The translations under genes were made by a program, and so were the position numbers. A stretch of 64,000 bases of DNA from Phoenix dactylifera (lineage: Eukaryota > Streptophyta > Magnoliopsida > Arecales > Arecaceae). Positions 57,379 through 64,000 of this stretch are shown here, one piece after another. Below the pieces are notes generated by a model. It worked only from the letters and a program-made list of their open reading frames with translations, had not been told where the DNA came from and did no database searches. Location of the stretch: contig NW_024067667.1 of the NCBI RefSeq assembly GCF_009389715.1, forward strand, positions 3,060,501 to 3,124,500, given 5' to 3'. Position 1 is the stretch's first letter. Every line of letters begins with the position of its first letter.

Positions 57379-59619
57379 ATTGGCTATCAGAATCAAGAGA
57401 GCATTTTATCTATTAAACTAAGCCATGAATTTATGGCTCTCTCCTTAAGCCAATAATTGAATCCTACTTGGCATCATCTTAATCGTTCTCTAATTAAAAT
57501 TCAAACTCCGCCATACTAACAGTCCGACGGGAGAATTGTATCTTCTTCTCCCTCTTAGGCCTTTATCTCTTTGATTTTTCTCTCCCTAGAGCTTTAGCTC
57601 TCCCGTCCCATTTTTTCCTCCCCTCTTACATCAATTCCCTTAGATATAGACACCACCCCCCCCCCCCCCCCCCCCAACACACACACATATACACGCACAA
57701 AAAAAAAAAGCAGCCTCATCAAAGATCCAAGGAGGTCCCCAAGGAATCTCTTTTAATAAAAAGTAGTGTGCCAAATGCAAGCCTATCCACCCGAAGAAGT
57801 TTCTCAACCATCTCTTTTACTTTGCTTTTTGTTAGATTCATATAATGATGATGCTAATTTTGTAATTTGATGGTCAAATTATTGCACCTTGATGATAGAT
57901 TGGCTTGCTCTTTTATTCGTTTTCATATTTTAACTCAATTGTTATGTATTTACTTATTAGCACGTAGATCTTTGATTTTTCTTTTTTTGGGTATTTAGAC
58001 AAGTAGATAGAGTCTGGGATCTCTTGATCTTACCCTCTAGAAACTTTCCTATATTACAAAGTCCGTAACTGATAACATCCTAAGATGTATTATAGCTAAA
58101 ATTCATTGTTACTAGGCCTCATCCGTCATTGCTTATCCAATTGGCACATAGTGGATGCATCCTAGGCTCTTCTATACAAGGAAATACAACTTATACCAAT
58201 GGCTAGAGAGAGCACGCTCCTACTTAGTCCTTTCCCAATAATATCCTCAAGATTTATCTAGAGAAGAATTCCATAGATCCGTCTTATTTATCTACTTTTA
58301 TTTCTTTTTTTCAATTTTAAGCCATAAATAACTGTTGGCAACTCCAAACAACTAGGGATCATGGTTGAGACCCTCTCTGTAGAGGTGATAACAATATATT
58401 TGTACAACGACAATATTTTTCTCCAAGAAAATTATACTAATTTGAAGAATACTTGACTTTTGGGACATATATAAATAATTTTTTCATGTTGTAAGAGGCC
58501 CATACAATGGAAAATGGTTTACTATTTTAGTTCCTCCTTACTTTCAAATTTTAGGTATTGAATTTGCACCAATTAGATTATGATGTGGCAGTATCAAGGA
58601 TCCTATACACATATACAAGCTAATTTATTGATCATATCTCTTAATAGATTTATATGAACCTGCATAGTGACGAGTGGGGACAAATAATTGATAGTTCCTA
58701 TTTGGGCTATGTAAGATTTTATATAGGGATGCACATGAAATGTGCCACTCTTAAATTTCAAGATCAAGTATTTCAGAAATTAGAAAACAATTTGCTAACA
58801 TAGGCATCTTCATAGCATAATAAGCTTTAGATCAACTAATTTTATATAATTAGAATTCCTTTAGAAGTTCTAGAAACTTACCAACTTTGTTAGTAGCCCT
58901 TTCATCTTGAATGCTACAATAGCTACTACAAGAATTTACAGAATCCCTAGTGGTCAAAAAATGTTGGAAAAAATTGAAAATATGCTTCCAATTATATCCT
59001 TCGCATTTTTAAAAATGTGAGACAAGTGTCTGCTAATGCAATATCCAGGATTTTATTCTGGCTACCATGATATCTACTTCTTAAAGTTAAGCTTTATTAT
59101 AGTTATTAAAATCTTATTCAAGTTATAAAATACTCATTTAAAATATATTGTCATGTTTCAAATTTCAACAATTATTTCTTTTAATAAAAAAGTTGATCCA
59201 TTTTCCCTTTGATAAAAAAGAACAAAAGGAATTACTTATTTTATTCTTTGTAATATTTTCAAAACCATTTTGTTTAAAATATTTAAAAATATCAATAACT
59301 TTAACATATTCCTATATTTTTATATCCTTACAAATTCATTAAAATATAGACAATTCTATTCATATTGCAATTAAAGTGGGATTTAATATGCACAAATTTT
59401 TAATATTTTTATATTATATATTTTTCTTTAGATAATTTATAATTTTAATATATTTCTAATACAAAATCTGGTCAAATTAGTGATCAAGACCCTTGGTCAT
59501 ATCAATCTCGTGCATCCTTACATGGTACTGAAATTGAATGCTAAGCAAGCATTTTTATTTTGGGTCAGCTAATTACATCTTCAAAAACTACTTTTGACTC
59601 ATTGCTGGGAAAAAGAAAA
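57379..59619. other. Intergenic, AT-rich, with a 20-bp poly-C tract
   Basis: A run of 20 C lies at 57656-57675. The rest is AT-rich without recognised genes; the ORF at 59148-59342 is low complexity. Confidence 0.45.
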
Positions 59620-59913
59620 GATAAGCTATAAATTAACATCCAGTAATTTATCATAAATATGGAGAAATTTTTTTTTCCAGTATTTTTTAGAAAAGCTACT
59701 AAAATAATGTCATGGATTCTATGATAAATGCGAGCTATAAACTAATACTTGGCATTTATCATAATTACGAGGTAAAGCATCATTTTTTCTAACATTGCCA
59801 CTAAAATAATATTGCAAATTTTATGATAAGGATGAGCTACAAACTAATACCGACAATTTATCATAAATGCAGGCCAAAGTGTAATGCTGCTAAACTAATG
59901 TTGCGGATTCTAT
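59620..59913. repeat. Tandem repeat, about 102-bp unit, three copies
   Basis: Units 59620-59722, 59723-59824 and 59825-59913 each begin 'gataa(a/g)' and share 'gagcta(t/c)aaactaata', 'tttatcata' and end in 'ttctat' or 'ttttat'. The third unit is shorter. Confidence 0.75.
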
Positions 59914-61239
59914 GATTTCTTTAGCAAGCTAATCACTTGAAAATACTCTTTCATGTATTATTGGTTGATTTTGGTACCTCTAAGTAGCTTTGTTGCAGTT
60001 GGTTCTATGATAACTTGCTATTTTGTTTTATAGCAAGGTACAAAAAGACCTAATATGAATTAATAATAGGTTTAATGTATACAAACTAATTTGATCATCC
60101 TTCTCTCTTAATGCATTTTTGTGAACTTTCCTAATCAAGGCAGTGGTTGATACTTGTTATTCGGGGTAAGAAAGATTTCATCTAATAATGTAGACAAAAT
60201 ATGGTAATAGGCAAAGTGTAAGAGATTCGAAACAAATCTCAACTATCTCATATCCTATTAAGTAGGTTAACTATCCCCATTAATAATGTTCACTAGCTTT
60301 GTGATGATTTGATTCTGTCTCACCTTCTCATAGAGAATTTGAATTAGAGCATAAATTATTTCAAGCCAACTTTCGCTTGAAAAATGAATGGTAAAGTGAA
60401 CACAATTTTTATCTCTACCTTATTCAGCAATGAGCTAAACTAGATCATGTAGCTAGTGGCCTTGGCTCTCAAATCTTCTAATATCGGCCATCATGACCAA
60501 AGTAGCAGCAGCTTGGGAATAATCAGATTCCTCCTTAGCTATTTGTACTTTTTCTTTCACCTACTATTTCTCCATCGTCCTCAATCTTTGTCATTGCCTC
60601 TTTTGTGTCCTTGTGGGAAACAGAGGGTTTTAGTAGCAATTAGAAAGGTAGCACTTCAACTAGACCTTGCACCATTGATTTTGAGAAGGGACTAGTGGCT
60701 TAACAATTTTGAGCCTCTATTGTGAGCTGGAGACTGCAACTCTCACATAATGGCTTTGCCCTTCATTGTGCTCAAAATGCCCATTTCCTTTTGGACAACC
60801 AAGTGAAGAGTTGTCGACTCCTCTTATCTTTTAAGCCACTATCAGACTTAGGTGAGACACACTTTTCTGACACCAAGACTCTTAGACTGATCTTTTTTTA
60901 TTAAACAAAAGATCCTTCCATCTTTTGCTGCTTGCTTGCAACTTCCCTCTTATTAGCCGCTCTTCAAGATTTTATAGGCATGCTTCCATTGTCTGCATTA
61001 GAAGGTCCCACTTCACAATTATCCTAAATATCTAGCTTGTTAAACTTGTACCAATAGTATTTATGCTTGTAGAGTAGCTCTTTCGACTAGATTGTCTCCC
61101 ATCTTATAATTCTACAACAAGAGCACCTTCCATCGAGATATGGATACTCTTTATTTTTAGTTCAATAAACTCCGTCTAGGTATTGAACCAAGCCAATGCT
61201 TGATCGATATCGTATCCATATCGATCTACCATATTTTAA
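59914..61239. other. Spacer, possibly decayed retroelement interior
   Basis: No ORF of interest. Given the gag remnant to its right on the minus strand, part of this stretch may be decayed pol or flanking sequence, but I see no motif to prove it. Confidence 0.3.
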
Positions 61240-63498
61240 TTGGTATTAAGAACCTCAGATCCACTAAAGTTACATTTATCTCACTTTTGGGAAAGGACCT
61301 CTATCCACCAGCATCATGCCTTTGTTCTTCTCTGTAAATTTCAATATTCCATCCACAATTGCCTTTGAGATGGAGTTCTACAGGACAATGTAGTTGGTGG
61401 TATGGTGACTCCATTTGTTATGCCATTTGTAATATTTCTTGTCCCTTAACTCTTTTAGCTGAGGAACTTTATACCCTTCAGGAAGCCGAATCTACTTGTT
61501 CTTAAGCAAATTATCAAAAATCTGCTCGATCTTCATAATATTGGAAGAGTATTTCATATCTCCTTTTGCTAGAGGTTGTATAGGCCAATTCTAAGAAGTC
61601 GACTTGCTCAAAATTTTGCAAACCTGTGGTCTTCCTATGTGGATCTTTGTCACAACAATCTCGTTGCAATCATCCCCTTTGAGATTGCATTGCTCGAAGT
61701 CAGCAGCCTCAAAGGTCGAAATCTTGTATTTAGGGTTCAAGGAATATGTTCGCTAGATGCTTTCCTCTATTCCTCTTCCTACAATATGGTTTTGCAATTC
61801 ACCACCTACGTCATCAACCGGAAGAGAACGGTAAACTTCTACCCTGCAATTTTTTTTCTTATTCCAAATTTGGGTTGTTCTATGCTATCTTCACATTCTC
61901 AGCCTTTGTACGAGAAGTATAATAGCGATTCTTAGCTCTCTTGAATGGAACCATGAACCGTTTAATGAATTCACTAAGCTACTGAAGTAGACTAGCCAAG
62001 TGAGCTATCAACAACTTTGGGCTTAATCTGATAGCATTGTGCATGGAATTGAAGCTCCAGATCTTGCAAAGTATGAAAAGAGTTCAAGAGAAAATTTATT
62101 TACTAAGTGAAAGCAAGCCTATTAGGAAATGGACGAAGCTTGAGAAAATCATTATCATCAGCTTTGTCGCATTGTACTAAGAATCAATCAATATAATACA
62201 CTATAGATAACTTATCATCTTCTGAAAACTTCAAGAATTTTGGAGCTTTATATCCTCATAGAAATTCATATACCTAATCTACAATTCAGGATATGATTTT
62301 TGATATACCAACCTTAATGCAGGCCGATACGTGCACACTAGTTGGTCTCATACTATCTCAACCAACTGTGCAACGTTCAAATTCTCCCTCTCAACTCCAC
62401 GGATGGTAGGTTGAGTAGGGAATGCCAGTTTTGCACCAACTGATAAAGAGGGTTGTTGTATACTTGGAAGTCACCATGATTGTAAAATGATTGCCCCCTA
62501 ACATAAAAATTCTGTGACAACGATTGCTAAGGTAAAGGTGGTGGAATATGTTAAGGTGTCCCCCATCATATAAATTAGGTACCACAAGTTGTTGCAATAG
62601 AGGTGGTGGTACACATTGAGGTTCACCCCTAGCCCTTATTATTAGCCAAGACTGTCTTAAAGGTTAAATATTCTGATCGCTTGCCCAATAAGTCGACCTA
62701 TTCTTGTGGTTAAGATTGTAGTTGGTGAAGCATCACCAGCATTCCTCTACATAGGATTCTAAGGATCAGGATGGTTATGGTCCACCCGAAGCTTACCTGA
62801 TGACCATGTGAGGCTTGTAGCATTATTGACCAATGGGTCTACTAGATTGTTGGGAGTTCTTGCTCCAGTGTAATCTTCTTATCACCTTGATCTTGAAGTT
62901 CAACGGTCTCACCATGATAGAATTCGGCCTTGCTCTTATCATAGGCTGAAAGTTTCTAGAAATCATATCTCTATAGCAACTTGGCATTCCCATATTGCAA
63001 GGATTGATGGGCTGAAATGCAATTAGCCCTATTCACTATATTATATACTAGAGTAAACTGCACTTAAAAATGACCAGTCAGCACTGCAACAAGTTGATCA
63101 ACATACTTTAAAACTAAAGTCGATACAGCCTCATTCTGCTCCATGAATGGTCTTACTATTGTGGCCACTTAGCTGGTGATCACTTTCAAAATGTCATGTT
63201 GACCCTCTTCCATGTGGATTTTGATTTGTGCAACCACATCATGGAGAGAACCAGCCTGAGAATGAGTCATCTCCTACTGGGGAATATGGCTCTCTTGGGC
63301 AAGTTCCCTCAGAGGGGTAGAATCTGCATGATTGTTGAACTTTTTAGTTCTCTGTGGAGCTGCAGGAGAAGACCCTGACCACCCCAGTTGAGAATTTGGA
63401 GACTCCTCGATGTGAAACAATGAACTACCTAGTTGTCCAATTATGAAAACTTTCATCTTCTTCTTTGGTGGCATGATGACAACTACACAGTTGTCCAA
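61240..63498 (-). pseudogene. Decayed Ty3/gypsy gag region, minus strand
   Basis: Read on the minus strand, a possible start (MPPKKKMKV, within 63274-63498) is followed by a stop-ridden stretch of gag-like composition. Further down, 'IRLPEGYKVPQLKEL' and 'KYYKWHNKWSHHTTNYIVL' (about 61393-61480) resemble the 'KYCKWHNSWSHTTNNC' type gag motif of plant gypsy elements, and 'AIVDGILKFTEKNKG' follows near 61310-61360. Both cysteines of that motif read as tyrosine. Numerous stops are present. The lineage (perhaps Tat-like) and the LTRs are not identified; plus-strand ORFs here (61576-61935) are shadows. Confidence 0.6.
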
Positions 63499-64000
63499 CT
63501 GGTAACAGTGTGATGATGATTACATAATGTCCTACGGGAGATAATATAAAGATAACTATACATTATCCTACAGGACATGCTAGAAAGCTTGTTGCCACCT
63601 TTTTCATCTTATTTCGACAAGTTAGGAAACTTAGAATCTACGAGGAGCTCGATGGTTGAGGTAAAAGGCCATTTTTTTCTCCAAGCTTGACTAAATGAGG
63701 CTTAAATGTGTGTGCATGAATGCCACCAACGTTGGACTAGCCAGAAAGGTGTGGGTGAGAGGGAGGATAGAGAGTAGTATGGATCCAGGTGCCTTAATTT
63801 ATAAGAATTTTCGTCACTTTCATACCACCATTCAAAAGAGAAGATGGAGATAGATGAGAGTGTAGTGCTGGACTATGGTAGAAATATATAGTAGATAAGG
63901 CATCAAAATTCATGGATAAGGATCTTTCTCTTTATTAAGGATTTAATAAATATTTCACATAATTTTTTCAGGAGAGTAGATACTCAACCCAGCATAAACC
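63499..64000. other. Window end, no recognised feature
   Basis: AT-rich sequence that may include the leader of the decayed gypsy element read on the minus strand. No LTR border is recognised. It runs off the window. Confidence 0.35.

Overview
The window is nuclear DNA of a flowering plant. The compact GC-rich single-exon genes and the transposon families point to a monocot, and a palm is my best guess; this is inference, since no species marker is present. I support three conventional protein-coding genes with confidence, all on the minus strand: an OVATE-family transcriptional regulator (28925-29500), a CAF1-type mRNA deadenylase (42207-43037) and a four-exon UEV1-type ubiquitin-conjugating enzyme variant (48801-55678). 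A fourth small ORF at 8513-8926 looks like a gene but I do not recognise it. No rRNA, tRNA or CRISPR array was recognised.

Most of the left half is transposon. 696-7502 is an old, broken Ty3/gypsy chromovirus with a chromodomain. 10931 to about 25944 is a degenerate CACTA (En/Spm) DNA transposon. It was split by a young 11.4-kb Athila-type Ty3/gypsy element (12231-23604) with 1630-bp LTRs that differ at only two positions, a perfect 5-bp target duplication (taatc), a tRNA-Asp-like primer site, and one uninterrupted 1829-codon gag-pol frame on the minus strand. Three copies of a fold-back MITE-like repeat lie just outside the CACTA element. A second, one-ended CACTA remnant of the same family occupies 30082 to about 33372.

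The right half holds the CAF1 and UEV1 genes among smaller repeats: a 273-bp TRIM with an initiator-Met primer site (37354-37626), a second miniature LTR element (56641-57378), several minisatellites, long (AT)n tracts, a pair of head-to-tail LTR-like copies (39843-40790), and a decayed gypsy gag region at 61240-63498.

The most interesting local structure is in UEV1. A segment carrying its upstream region, first coding exon and part of intron 1 has been tandemly duplicated. The inner copy keeps an ATG, a 34-nt exon length and a GT donor in the same phase, so the gene may have two alternative first exons. A Tourist-like MITE sits in one copy of the duplication, and the other copy preserves the empty site.
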